From Lumnitzera littorea (taxonomy: Eukaryota > Streptophyta > Magnoliopsida > Myrtales > Combretaceae), in the NCBI GenBank assembly GCA_024138015.1, contig JAMXBB010000011.1, positions 75,048,199 through 75,112,198 on the forward strand: DNA of 64,000 nt, written 5' to 3'. Below, one piece after another: positions 21,950 through 33,085 of this stretch. The notes beneath the pieces were generated by a model, which was given only the letters and a program-made list of their open reading frames with translations, was not told where the DNA came from and did not search any database. Made by a program: the position numbers and the translations under genes. Within the stretch, counting starts at the first letter, position 1, and the number at the start of each line of letters is the position of its first letter.

Positions 21950-23150
21950 CTTCGTAAAAGGGATGGTAAGCCTTAGGGTTACGTAGATCCCTTGCTTCTC
22001 AGTACTTGCAAAAAGCCCCCTGTAGTTTTGTCCATAAGGGCCCTCTAACACTGAAGTTAGCAAGGAGGGAAGGAGAAAGGGATCTAAGAGGGCCCTCTAA
22101 CCAAATGAGTTGACCTTCCACACGAGTAGCACAAAGGGGGTTCACCCTAGTTGATCCCCTAACTCCTCCATAGGGCTCACTTGGCACTATACTAGGTTAG
22201 AGATTGTCTTAATGTGGCCTTAGCACAACCTTAGGCTGAAAACCTCTAGATTGTGCGAGGAGTCTCCTTTACTATCGTAATCACCACTAAGGGTCCCCTT
22301 GTAAAGGCACTTTAGAGGCAGTGCTTGAAGGCCCCATAAGCAACCTCATGTAAACGAGCGCCCCTATCATCCAAGCGGAGGAACAACTTGATTGCCCTAA
22401 TGGTAGGTCTCTTTTGAGTGTTGATTGCAAGGTATACATGGGCCTCTCAGTCAGGCTTACCTCCGAGCTAGAAACATTCAGCAATGGTAGGACTTTGAGT
22501 TGTCCATCTACCACTTGATGGGGAGACCTCATCATCGGGGGCACTCGTTTGCATGAGGTTGCTTATGGATGGTAGGTCTCTTTCGAGTGTTGGTTGGGGG
22601 ATGTACGTGGGCCTATCAGTCATGCCTCCCTCCAAGCCAGAAACATCTAACAGTAGTAGGACCTCGGGTTATCCATCCACCACTTAATGGAGGGACCTCA
22701 TCATTAAGGGCACTCATCTGCACGAGCTTGCTTGTAGGGCCTTCAAGCATCGCCTCTTAAGTGTCTTTACAAGGGGACGCTTGACAGTGATTATGACAAT
22801 AAAGGGGGCTCCTCGTGCAATCTAGAGGTTTTCAACCCGGGGTTGCGTCAGAGTTGTGTTAGGACAATCCCCAGCCTAGTAAGATACCAAGCGAGCCTTG
22901 CAAAGGAGTTGGGAGATCAGCTAGGGTAAACCCCCTCTGTGCTACTCGTATGGAAGGCTAACTCATCTGGTCTATGTAGGACTTGCCTTAAAGTTGCCAA
23001 GGCTATGGAAATTGTAGCCATCAGCTCGCTTATAGCTAGGACAGTAGTCATGGTTCTCTTTGTTGATGCTGCGAGTTGAGTCAAAGTTGCAAATAAACGA
23101 CAAGAGTTGGCACCGAGCAATAGACTAGGACTTGGCTTCATGCTTGTACT
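21950..23150 (-). mobile_element. Tat-type LTR region (probable 3' LTR of element D)
   Basis: On the minus strand the segment near 22040-22075 contains the block GCTAACTTCAGTGTTAGAGGGCCC, followed by a second GGGCCCTCT further upstream. It resembles the R/U5 signature of plant Tat-lineage LTRs. The region is unusually GC-rich for this window and holds the internal inverted and direct repeats listed separately. It lies downstream of the element D integrase, where its 3' LTR is expected. Exact ends were not found. Confidence 0.4.
22101..22980. repeat. Inverted repeat enclosing a direct repeat
   Basis: The left arm (about 22101-22362) and right arm (about 22711-22980) are inverted copies of about 265 bp at roughly 80-85 percent identity by eye. 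Between and overlapping them are two direct copies of about 169 bp (22400-22568 and 22569-22736), each starting ATGGTAGGTCTCTTT. It has no coding capacity; open stretches here are by-products of the repeats. Confidence 0.75.
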
Positions 23151-23829
23151 TGTAACCTTTTCTTTTTCTTTCTATGTATACTCAAGTTGGGTTGCTATCC
23201 CCTAAGGCTTTGTAACGATCTTTCAATTAATAAAGTTATGATCTTTTCTTTTATTTGTGCTTATGTATACTTTTTGCTCAATTCGTTCTGTTGTCCTTAG
23301 CTTGCTTGCTCAAAATTCCTACTTGCTACAATAGTTGTACACGAATTTATTTAACAATTGGTCAGGTAGGTGTATCGACCAGGTTGGTATTCCTTTGCCT
23401 CGGCTAACTCACCCTTTAGGTGCAAGAACCATATGCGATTGAGTTGGTTGATTTACTTGAGCAACATGTATGTTCTTGATTTTAAGATCTATGCCGGTAC
23501 CCAAACTCCATCGAAGGAGCTCATCTCAACGACAATGTAAGCCCTAGCCCCCATGGTGCCAATGTAAGTACTGACTTAGGGTATGGCTTCGGGGATGAAA
23601 ATCAACTTGAGGACAAAGGCATGCAATGCAAACCAACAATGAAAGAGTGCATTTAGTCCTGCAAAGTTAGTGTAGGTACTAACTTAGGATGTATGTTCAG
23701 GGATGAGAATTGACACAATGATAAGGGTGCTTGGAGTAGATCGGCAAAATGAGAAAGCAATTTAGACAAGTGTAAAGAACTCATCATCTCATTAATATGA
23801 TAAGCTTTTACAAGTATTGCAAACAAATT
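23151..23829. other. Spacer within element D
   Basis: Between the LTR region and the integrase C-terminal relic. Contains AATTAATAAAGTTATG near 23225 (plus strand), a polyadenylation-signal-like string. No recognisable protein. Confidence 0.4.
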
Positions 23830-24294
23830 ACTAGAGTTAGTTGAAATATAGCCCTAAGTTGCTCATGTTTCAAGTTCAGGGGATAAGCTGCCTGTCGAGG
23901 GTCTCGAGCTTGTATGCCACATTACCGTCATCCTCCTTTGCATGCATTGGATCCTTCTAATTGGGGGCTAGTTTGCCTAGTCTCTCCTTTCAACCTGTAA
24001 CCTCTAATCTTTGACACACCAAGTCTTTGGGATGGAAAAATTTGTGCTTAACTTTCTTATTATAATATCAGGCTACTCGTTGCTAATAAGCTGCTTCTCA
24101 AGCTCGTGTTAAGTCGTACACTTCCTTTATCCTATTAAGGCTTCCTTGGAGAGCTATATGGTTCATGTTCACATCGAAGTTTTAGACCTTACTTGTAGAC
24201 AACTCGAGCTTAATGAAGAGCATAGCTTTTGATTTGAAGGCATGGTAGAATGGCATCTCTCTAATAAAAGTTTTGTGAGTTATATGATATCCTT
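23830..24294 (-). pseudogene. Tat-type gypsy integrase, C-terminal part (broken)
   Basis: Minus-strand text 'MPFYHAFKSKAMLFIKLELS', 'YYNKKVKHKFFHPKDLVCQRLEVTG', 'GKLAPN' and 'VAYKLETLDRQLIP' matches the C-terminal domain of Tat-lineage integrases. The usual P-R-T-W-N close appears with TGA at both the arginine and the tryptophan codons. It is the continuation of the integrase core at 27457-28290; the two are separated by the insertion at 24295-27451. Confidence 0.8.
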
Positions 24295-24339
24295 TGTAGA
24301 CACCTCATTTGTGTCCCTTTGCAATAAGGTATGGGGTCT

Positions 24340-24490
24340 TAGTTTAGAAAAAATAAAATAAAAATAAAAATTTAGAAAAATACAAAAAATAAAAATGAAA
24401 ACATGGAAAAAAATACAAAAAATAAAAATTTAGAAAAAATACAAAAAAAAATAAAAATTTACAAAAAATACAAAAATTAGAAAAATCACA
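24340..24490. repeat. A-rich low-complexity tract
   Basis: Irregular tandem copies of strings such as AAAAATACAAAAAATAAAAATTTAG. Confidence 0.85.
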
Positions 24491-24659
24491 TATAGTAGAA
24501 AATTTAGGAAATTTAAATAAGTATTTAAATAGTAAGTTTTAGTGTTTTAATAATATTTTTTTTTAGTGTTTTAATTAGGAGAGGAGTCCTAAGCCTAGGC
24601 ATAGATTCAAATTTAGACTAGGCAAGCCTTGTCGATATTTACAATTTGATTATATATAT

Positions 24660-24775
24660 GAATAAGGCATAGACCAATTGTTTAATGGTAATAAATTTAG
24701 ACATGGCATTGAATGTAGCTTGAGATCTTAGGTTTGAATCTTACCAAAAGTAACATAATGCCTTTTTTTTTTTCC
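24660..24775 (+). mobile_element. tRNA-derived SINE candidate
   Basis: A box-A-like segment (CCAATTGTTTAATGGTAATA) and a box-B-like segment (TAGGTTTGAATCTTACC, close to GGTTCGAATCC) are spaced about as in a tRNA gene. They are followed, about 13 bases later, by a run of Ts, as in several plant SINE families. No cloverleaf is likely to be functional. It sits inside the solo-LTR-like insertion. Confidence 0.4.
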
Positions 24776-26159
24776 TTCACAACACATTGCTATGTGTCAA
24801 GAGTTTATTGTGTTACATGTCCTAACACATGGCACTCGATGATTGGCTCATAGCTAACATGGCACCATATGCATGCCACGTTAGTATTGTCGTCCATGTG
24901 TTAAGCCACGTGACGTATACATAGCATGACATGTGTCCCTGACATGTCATCGACCAAGTGTCTTTGGCACTTTTCCATTAGATTGTGCAGTTGACGTTGC
25001 GTTACGTCCGTACTTTCCCTTCTTTTTCCCAAAAATTCCTCCCTTTTCCTTAGCAAACTCCTCTGAATTTCCAGCTTGGTGGCTCACATTTAAGCTACCT
25101 TTTCACGCATTTTTCACATGATTCTACCCAAATTAAAGGTGGAATCAAGAAATACACACTTTGAATATAACTCAAAAACTTGTCTAAAATCATTCATTAA
25201 ATAAGTCAAATTGAGCCTTAAAAATCAAAGAAAGTCTTAAATGCCTAGATTTTCTTTCTCCTTGAGTCTCTACAATTCAAGTTGTTCAATGAATATCACG
25301 GCTTCCATTGAATCTTTTTGGAAAGAAAGAACATCTTGGACACTATTTTGACCAGAAATTAACTCCAATTTGAAGCAAAAATTGAAATCAAACTCGAGGT
25401 TTTCCATAATTATTTAATCTTGAATTAATGGCAAATTGGACCATTCTATGTTTGTTTGATGCTCGGAAAGTATAAATAAGACCATTCATTCGCTATTCTA
25501 ACATCAAACAAAGAGAGAAATCACTCGAATACATACTTACAAGCTATTTCTCTTTCTACAAACCCTAGGTCATAGCATCTCCCTTTAGCTTGCTGCTCTC
25601 ACACAGTGGTTGTCAAGTAAAACCACCATTGCAGACAAACTCCCCATGATCTTAGCTCTTTATTCCACCCACTCTCACTCCTCACCGTACTCTCTAGCCA
25701 TGCTACATGACCTCTACCGCAAGACCCTAAACCAACCATACCCGCCTACTCAACCTATCTCTCTCCTCTGCGAGTCAATGCAAACTACCATCACAGTTGA
25801 GTTTGCGATGGTCAAGAACTCTTAGCAACACCACTTTCTTACTTTGAATGGCCACCACTCGCATCAACTACCAATACCGTTGTCACCTCTTCTACAAAAC
25901 ACCATAAAACCACTACCTTAGGCCTTAATGTTGATCTTGCACCCACATTTGACAATTAAATTGGCATCAATTTGGTCTTACCCACTTGAAAAACCCTTTA
26001 AAACGGCCTAAACCATCTCCATCATCAACTGCCTTCTTCTTCCTTACGTGCGTAAGTACTATACATTTGAAGTGGGTCAGTTTAATTCGACCTGCTCGCT
26101 GAAGATTCGACATGCGTCCCCCTTGGCTTGGTCCGACCCCCTTTCCCTGTTTCATTTGT

Positions 26160-26400
26160 CTTTTTTTTTTTTATTATCTTTGCAATATTCTATTGTATTT
26201 TTTTTTTCTTTTCTTTTTTAATTTGTTGTATTGTAATTGTAACCCAATAAAAAAAAAAGAAAAAATGAAAAGAAGAAACGAATTAAAAAAAAATATTAAG
26301 AAAGAGAAAGAAAAAACAAAGAAAAAAAGAAAAAGAAAGAAGAAGATTTTTTTTTATATTTATTTATTTTTATATTTTAGTAAAGAAATTAAAAAATAAT
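26160..26400. repeat. Poly-T / poly-A low-complexity tract
   Basis: T-rich then A/G-rich sequence. The 95-codon open stretch across it (26112-26399) is lysine/phenylalanine low complexity and not a credible protein. Confidence 0.85.
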
Positions 26401-27456
26401 AATAATAATAAGACAATAAAATGAAGAAAATATATTAAAACCATTTTATCACTTAGAGAAGGATTTTTCAATAAAAATAAAAAATAAAATGAACATTTCT
26501 AAAGTTAAAATTTCTTAGAACCTTCTAAAATAAATGCACTCTTTTCTTATAGGCATGTTTTCTAGACATCTTTTCTATGATTACCGTAATTTAAGCTTCT
26601 TTTCTATAATTAGGTATTTTTTCCATGGTTTAGGCTTTTTATTTATAATTAGGTATTTTTTCTATGGTTTAGGTATCTTTTTATAGTTAAATATGTTAGT
26701 TATGGTAATTGCATATTTCATGAAAAGTTTCTAAAATATTTTATCACTTAGAAAATTTTTCCAAGTAAATAAAAATAAATGGGCCTTTTTTTTTTTTTTA
26801 AATTAGGATATTTTAGAATTTTCTCAAAAATAAGAACAACTTAAGACCCTTTTCTCTTAGGTGTTTTTTCTTAAATAAAATTAAATGGCTAAAGAACTTA
26901 AACTCAATCATTTTCAAAAGTTAAAATAAATCAACCCCCTTAAATTTTTTTAAAAAGAAATATGTACGTCAGATCTTGAATAGCAAGTACGTAGCAATAA
27001 TACGCAAATACAAAGGCGACTTAAAATACAAATTTTTTTTTTCATATTTTGTAAATAATTATTTAATTCAATTAATTTAGTTGCATGTGAATGGTTTGTA
27101 AATAAGGATATATTGAAAAGTGAAATTAAAATCTAAAGATTAAAAAGCGGTACTCGTTAAGAGTTTAAAAAATTAGCCCTTGAATCCAAAATCCTTGGTT
27201 TTCAAATCTTTTTCTAAAATTTGGTTTTGTAAGTGGATTAGTGGCTAAGTTAAATCAGTTCACCTAATCGATTTAACTTAACCCTTTTTTTCCTGACTTC
27301 GGTCATGTGGCAACTCCAAAAAATTTTCAAAATATGTTAAAAAATCAAGTTTTTCTTAACTCTTAGTTGATGATTAGTATTAAATAGGGTAGGATTTAAT
27401 ACTAATTGGGTTAAGGAAAATTATAAAAAGCGAAAAAAATCAAGCTCAACATCCCT

Positions 27457-28290
27457 AGAGAATGTTGGGGAATTTTTTTGCCTACCTACCTTCAGCATTC
27501 ATAACCCTTTTCCTCAAGCTACTAAAGACAATCTTATTAATTACCTTACCTTGACTGTTGGTCTGGGATTGAGGGATTGAGGTATAGTAAAGCCTTATAT
27601 TGTGTTTGTTATAGAACCCTTGGAACTTATTGCTGTCGAATTGCCTACCATTGTTTGTGATCAGCGCGTAAGGGACTCCGAAACGAGAGAGGATGTATGT
27701 AAGAACAAAGCCTTCAATAGCTCGAATAGTGATGGTTGCCACTACTTGCGATTCTACTCATTTTGTAAAATAATCCATCATTAACAAGATGAATTATTGG
27801 CCTCCAAATGCCTTCGAGAAGGGACCGAGGACATCTAACCCCTATTGGGAGAACGACCATGGGCTTGTCGTGGGATGGAGGTCAAAGCTCGATTAGGGGA
27901 AGGGGATTGGGGCGTGCTTTTGGCACATGTGATATTTCTAAACCAAGGTCTTCACATCCTTCTTCATGGTTGGCCGATAATAACCCAGCCAAAGCACTTA
28001 GATATATAAGGCTTAAGATTGAATGTGATTGCTGTAGACCCCGATGTGGAGCTCCTCTAAGGCATTGGCACTTTCCTTGGGTTTGAGGCATTTGAAGAGT
28101 GCCATGCTTTGGCTTTGGTGATATAACATGCCGTTAATGAGTGTATAGTTAATGAAGGTGTAAACCAGCCTCTTTGCCTTGCTTGGTCTTCTAGCAATGC
28201 TTCGGTCTTCAAATATTCTACTATAGGGTCCATTTAGTAAGATTAGGAGCTCACAGGTCAGATTTCTAGGACTTCTTATTCCCATTCCTC
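27457..28290 (-). pseudogene. Tat-type gypsy integrase, zinc-binding and catalytic core (broken)
   Basis: 28013-28285 (minus) resembles the integrase N-terminal region ('RLVYTFINYTLINGMLYHQSQS', 'ECLKPKES'-like, 'LEELHIGVYSNH'). 27482-27742 carries the core end: 'ILSRFGVPYALITNNGRQFDSNKF' (second catalytic Asp position now Asn in 'T-N-N-G') and 'PQSQTNSQGKVINK'. Stops lie between. It continues into 23830-24294 past the insertion. Element order on the minus strand is gag, protease, RT, RNase H, integrase. Confidence 0.85.
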
Positions 28291-28489
28291 TATACTACGA
28301 TTTAGGAGGGTATTGAATGAAAAGTGGCTTGTTGCCATTGTGCTATGTGGGGACGATGGTGGAGGCTAACTTAGATATCTTGTTTGCTTCCAAATTCTTA
28401 ACGTGAGGGATTTTGTTGATTTTCTAAGAAGTAAAATTCGAAAGGAGCCATTAGACTATCTAGAGATATTTCACAATCGTCTTTCCCTT

Positions 28490-28780
28490 TATCTCATAGT
28501 TTCCCTTTACTTGTTGGATCACTAACATAGAGTCCGAGTCGATGTCCAACTTCTAGGTCCCAATGTTCTTGACTATCTTTAGTTTGGCGATGAAGGCCTC
28601 ATACTTAGCCTCATTATTACTTGTTAGAAACCAAAAATCAAAGTGTAGGGTACCTTTGTTTCATATGGGCCTTGGGCGCTATGCTAGCCTAATTCTGTGC
28701 CTTGCCCCCCTCCCTCCTTTCCCCTCGAGTGGAAGAGCCATCAATGTAGAAGGTATATACTGGAGTGTTGACGTATAACT
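28490..28780 (-). pseudogene. Tat-type RNase H (archaeal-like, broken)
   Basis: Frameshifted minus-strand text includes 'VYTFYIDGSSTRG' (the D-G-S-S motif of RNase H) and 'SNNEAKYEAFIAKL', followed by decayed sequence to about 28490. Tat-lineage elements carry this second RNase H between RT and integrase, which identifies the lineage. Confidence 0.75.
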
Positions 28781-28899
28781 ATAGTTCCTATTTTCTTATA
28801 TACTTTGCAATGAAGTCTATAAGAACTTGGGTCTTGATCTCTTGTCTTGGCCAAAACTAGACATTATAAGCATTGAGCTCAAGGGCATACTTTACCGTT

Positions 28900-29920
28900 C
28901 TACCCAAGGCATCTAGCTTTTGTATAATGGCTTAGAGTGATTGGTTAGTTATTACTATGATCGAGTGGGCTTGGAAATATGGCCTGAGTTTATATGCAGT
29001 GATTACCACTGCAAGGGCAAACTTCTCAATTTTGGTGTACCCAACTTCTAATCCTTGAAAGATGTGGCTTACATAATACATTAGCTTATGTTCTTGTTTG
29101 TCCGTGTAGATGAGCACAAAAGATAGTGCTCAATCGCTAACTGTAAGAAACAGGTATAGCTCATCTCTTGAGATTACTTTAAAGAGCACAAGTGTGCTCT
29201 TGAGGTACTTCTTCAAGTTGTCAAACACTTGCTGACACTAGGTTGTCTAATTGAACTCGAAGGGATTCTTCAAGATTCTAAAGAACTCCAAACACTTATC
29301 CACCCTTCTAGAGACGAAGAAGTTGAGGGCAGCAACTCTTCCTTTGAGGCACTAGACTTCTTTCACTATTTTGGGGGTTGTCATGTCACAAAATGCTTGG
29401 ATTTTGTCCAAATTGGCCTTAGTTCCTTGTTTGATGACCATAGAGCCAAGGAATTTTTATGATGCTACCTCGAAGACACACTTTTGGGGGTTGAGTTTCA
29501 TCTAGTAGTAGTGGAGGGTATTGAATGTTTCTTGGAGGTCCTCAATGTAACCTTTCTTTTCCTTGCTTTTTACAATCATGTTATCTACATATATTTCGAC
29601 GTTTCTACCAATTTATGGCTTAAAGATGGTGGTGATGACTCTCTAATATGTTGTTCTCACATTCTTTAAGCTAAAAGGCATGACCTTATAATAGTAGGTG
29701 TCGAAGTTTATAACAAATGAGGTATGGACCTCGTCTTTAGGTGCCATACAGATCCAATTGTAACCCGACTATGCATCTGTGAAACTGAGGAAGGTATGAC
29801 CTGATGATGAGTCCCTTAGCCAGTATAGGTCTATTGTCTCCAAAGCTTATGAGGCTATGTTTGTAAGTTGTAGGGGCTCGTCAAGCTTATCCTTCATTTG
29901 CTCGTGAGCGTTGTAAAAGA
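28900..29920 (-). pseudogene. Tat-type reverse transcriptase (broken)
   Basis: In minus-strand order: 'SGYNWICMAPKDEVHTSFV', 'YYYKVMPFSLKN', then the catalytic block at 29580-29591 reading Y-V-D-N (second aspartate lost), 'MKLNPQKCVFEVAS', 'KGRVAALNFFVSRRVDK', and at 28932-29117 'MYYVSHIFQGLEVGYTKIEKFALAVV...LRPYFQAHSI'. The N-terminal half of RT is deleted: protease text runs almost directly into the mid-RT block. Confidence 0.85.
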
Positions 29921-29929
29921 GGATATCAA

Positions 29930-30090
29930 TCAAATTGCTACTTTCAATGAAAGTTTTTAGGACATCAAAGTATTTGATCTCAGCATTAATCACTAGTGCA
30001 TCACCATGTGGATAGTTGATGTTATGTTCGCCATTCGTGATGAAACTGATATAGCATCCATCTTAGGCTTCTTTGCTCTAATGAGATATG
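29930..30090 (-). pseudogene. Tat-type retropepsin fragment
   Basis: Minus-strand 'YPHGDALVINAEIKYFDVLK' and 'SSNLIDILFYNAHEQM' match the Tat protease layout. The D-T-G-S-S active site is degraded to I-E-S-S-N. It lies between gag (30240 up) and RT (below 29920). Confidence 0.65.
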
Positions 30091-30239
30091 CCTCATGCTC
30101 AATAGATTTGGAGGCAATATCACCTACAAAGCCGGGACCTCTAAAGATTGTATTCACCTGTCATCACTGACCATGATGATTTTGATTATCAACAACATTT
30201 TCTAGTCATTAGTGTTGCTACTGTTGTTGGGGTTGTTGT

Positions 30240-31170
30240 TATTATTGCTCAACTCGACGATCCTAAGTCAATCATTAGAGTTGGTTCCTTTCATCTACAA
30301 TGAGATGGTCAATGCGGCCCTTGAGAACAAGGCCTCGACTGCATTTTTGAGTTGACAACACTCATTGGTGTTGTAGTCATGCACCTGATGGTAGTCGTAA
30401 TATTTGCTAAAGTTGGCCATGTCGAGCATCTCTCTAACATGGGGTGGTTAGGGAAGTTGTTCTTTGACCTCGTACATAACCTCTCTAAGGGGTCAGTTGA
30501 GAGGTGTGTAAGATGGGTAATCCACAAATCTCTATTTTTACATGTCCTTCCTTTCTTTCAAAGAGGATGGCTTGGTATCTCCTGAACTTAGTCAATCTTT
30601 GACTGAGTCATGGATATTGTTATTGGCCTCAAATCTTGCTTTGATGGTATCCACTAAGGCAACATATTTCTCAACCACTTACATGAATTCATCAAGCGAA
30701 TCCAGGTTCTTGAGGGATACTACATCAAAGAGCATTCTTATAGGGTCAATTCCTGTGATCAAAGCTTAGAGAGCCGTTCCAATGTCAAGTTTAAAGACCT
30801 GGAGCTTCACACAATTGAAACTTTCTAGGTGTGAGCGCAAGGACTCATTAGGACATTGTCTAACATTGTATCAAGGAGTCTTTATGTAAGACCTTGGAGT
30901 TAAGGAAGAATTGTTGGAATTTGCTCGCCAGGTCATCTAAAGAGGTAATGGAGTCGTCGAGTAACGATTAAACCATAACGAGATTGCTTTCACTAGCATG
31001 TTGGGGAAGGCTTTGCACATAATGGCAGTATGAAATTATGGAGGCTCATCACGGTTTAGAAATAGACTAAGTAGTCTTCAAGGTCTCTTATTCCATCATA
31101 CGTGTTGAGGAAAGGGAGCTTCGTAGCTTAGGGTAATATTTTTTCGAGAATAAGTGGTATGAATGGGCTC
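30240..31170 (-). pseudogene. Tat-type gag (broken)
   Basis: Frameshifted minus-strand text near 30309-30527 includes 'LPNHPHVREMLDMANFSKYYDYHQVHDYNTNECCQLK'-like blocks (a K-Y-C-x-F-H-x-D-H-G-H-x-T-E-E-C-type region). The capsid domain follows at about 30540-31160 with family-like spacing. It is the 5' coding region of element D. No start codon can be assigned. Confidence 0.65.
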
Positions 31171-32544
31171 TTTGCTGTTGTTGAGCATGATGTGCAGCCT
31201 GATGATTCAACCTTCTTTTGATCATACAAACTAGATGCATGGTGTATATGTTCATCCAATTCTTGGACGTTTATGTCCTCGAGTTGATTTTAGGATCATC
31301 TTGGGGATAAATCTCTAGTAAGTTTACTCATCTCAAACCATTCACCCTACGTGTGTGTTTTGCTGTGACTGCTATTTAGTCAATCACGTAAGTCGTTAGG
31401 GGCCTACTAATCATGTAGAGCCTGGTCATGTAAACGCGCTACGTGGTTAATACGTGATCCATCCCATCCGCTTGGTCGTATAAATGGGTTGACCATTGCT
31501 TCTTCATGGGTATGCTTATGGGATGTATTTTTTAGGAGAGCTACATCCCTTTAGAAGGCGGCATTGGACTCTTAAGTCTTTTGATTGTCCTTAAGTACTT
31601 GTTGTATCAGTATCTCGAGTAGTTGCATTTCGTTGGTCGAAGTTCCTAAAGAAAGAGGTGTTAGTGAACGTCGTGGCGAAGGCGACCTATTATCGTCACC
31701 TAGTTATAAAGCTTGAGGATCTATTTATAACGAGCAGGGCTAAGTATACAAAGAGAGACTTGATAAAATAGAAGATACGTTGAATATTACATGTCCTAAA
31801 ATAGAAGATGCATTGCAAAAATAAAATATTCACTCGTCAAGGAATGACTCTACCTTAAGTATGCGGTATACGGCCATTGTGATTAGGCGTATACTTATTC
31901 TTTGTGTGAAAACTCTGAAATTAAAGAAATTGGTTGACAAAGGGACCATAGGTGACCACCACAATCGTAATGTGGTCGTAGTCGTCTCTAGACACTAATT
32001 TCTACTTCATTTCTTGTTGTCTTACTCGCAATTCCAATACACATTCATTGTTTATGGGTATGGTCCTTTCCAAAATTTTAAAATTCATTTAAAACATCTT
32101 CAAATATTTTAAAACTTGGTTGAAAATCATCAATCTCTTCAAATCAATCAAATAAAGCCTCTAATAACTTTAAATTTCCTAAAAACCTTTAAAACTTCAT
32201 AAAATACGTTAGAAATCCTAAAAATGAAATTTAAATGAATTAAGTTCAAAATAACACAAAATTTACTATATTAATATCTAAAATAACTATAGAAAATGCA
32301 CATTAAATTAGAGTCATCAATAGCATCCACTTAAGCCTACTTAGAAAGTAGAGCATTTTTTATAGCATATGGCGATTGAGAATCATTATTTTTGTTGAGA
32401 GTGTCCACTTTTTAGGAGCTCTCCTAGAAAGTGGAGCATCCTAATTTGTTAGTATGGGATATGAGCTCAACTAACTAGTTTTTTGTTAGATATAGAGTTT
32501 AGTAGAAGGACTTAATCATCAAGCATGTAAAAAGGTAGGAGTAG
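31171..32544. other. Non-coding; probable 5' leader/LTR remains of element D
   Basis: No protein recognised. The string GTCGTCTCTAGACA near 31996 would be an LTR start (TGTCTAGAGACGAC) on the minus strand, but no partner copy was found, so I do not call an LTR. Confidence 0.35.
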
Positions 32545-33085
32545 ACTTGTAACAAAGGTTTCTGTTCACTTGTATTGCTTATTTCGAGGCATAGACTACC
32601 CTTATTGCTTATGATGTGGTAGAGGTTGAGGTTCCATTGAAAAGCAAGATATGACTTGTAAGAAGGTTATTTTGTCTTGTTTTGCTTGTTAGTAGGTGGG
32701 GGTTACCTCTTCTGTCTTATTAAAGTTAGAGGTTGAGTTGAAAAGCAAGAATGTAACTTGTGAAAAGGTTAGTTTTGGCCTATTTTGCTTTGTAATAGGT
32801 GAAAACTGCCTTTGTAGCTTTGTCAAGATGTGAAAACTGAGAATATCATTAAAAAGCGAGAACATAACATGTGAAAAGGTTGGTTTTGGCCTATTTCTCC
32901 TTGCAATAGGTGGAGGTCACCTTTGTTACCTTATAAGAAAGCAAAGATTGAAATTTAGCTTAAAAGTGGGATATATGACCTGAAAAGATGTCAAGTAGCC
33001 TCATATCGCTTGTAAACAAATGGAGGTTGCCTCTGTTGCCTTATGATAAGGTCAAGGTTGGAAGTGCTTGTCGATTTGTTGTGAA
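32545..33085 (+). repeat. Minisatellite, five units of about 102-111 bp
   Basis: Unit starts at about 32545, 32654, 32756, 32867 and 32978, each beginning A-C-T/A/C-T-G with ACTTGTGAAAAGGTTNNTTTTG-like sequence. Each contains a GCCTATTTTGCTT-like block, then a CCTNTGTTGCCTTAT-like block, then AAAAGCAAGA near the end. Copies are substantially diverged, so the array is old. Non-coding. Minisatellites of this kind are common in long plant gypsy elements, and this one lies near Tat remnants. Confidence 0.75.

Larger units (their letters stand above)
24295..27451 (+). mobile_element. Large solo-LTR-like insertion in integrase of element D
   Basis: Begins TGTAGACACCTCATTTGTG, a start typical of some plant LTRs, and ends CTCAACA. 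The flanks TCCTT (24290-24294) and TCCCT (27452-27456) agree at 4 of 5 bases, consistent with a decayed target duplication. The integrase reading on either side joins cleanly if the block is ignored, which supports these limits. A TATA-like GTATAAATAAG lies near 25470, followed by leader-like sequence. At about 3,157 bp it is long for an LTR, and it includes A-rich low-complexity tracts and a SINE-like piece. Confidence 0.65.

Noticed and set aside
26112..26399. 95-codon open stretch rich in Lys/Phe
   Set aside because: Pure low-complexity T/A tract; no credible protein.
27808..28086. 92-codon plus-strand open stretch
   Set aside because: Antisense to the Tat integrase relic.
31985..31998. 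LTR end TGTCTAGAGACGAC on the minus strand
   Set aside because: No second copy and no target duplication seen.
32545..33085. CRISPR-like spaced repeats
   Set aside because: Units are contiguous 102-111-bp diverged tandem copies without uniform short repeats and unique spacers, in a plant genome.
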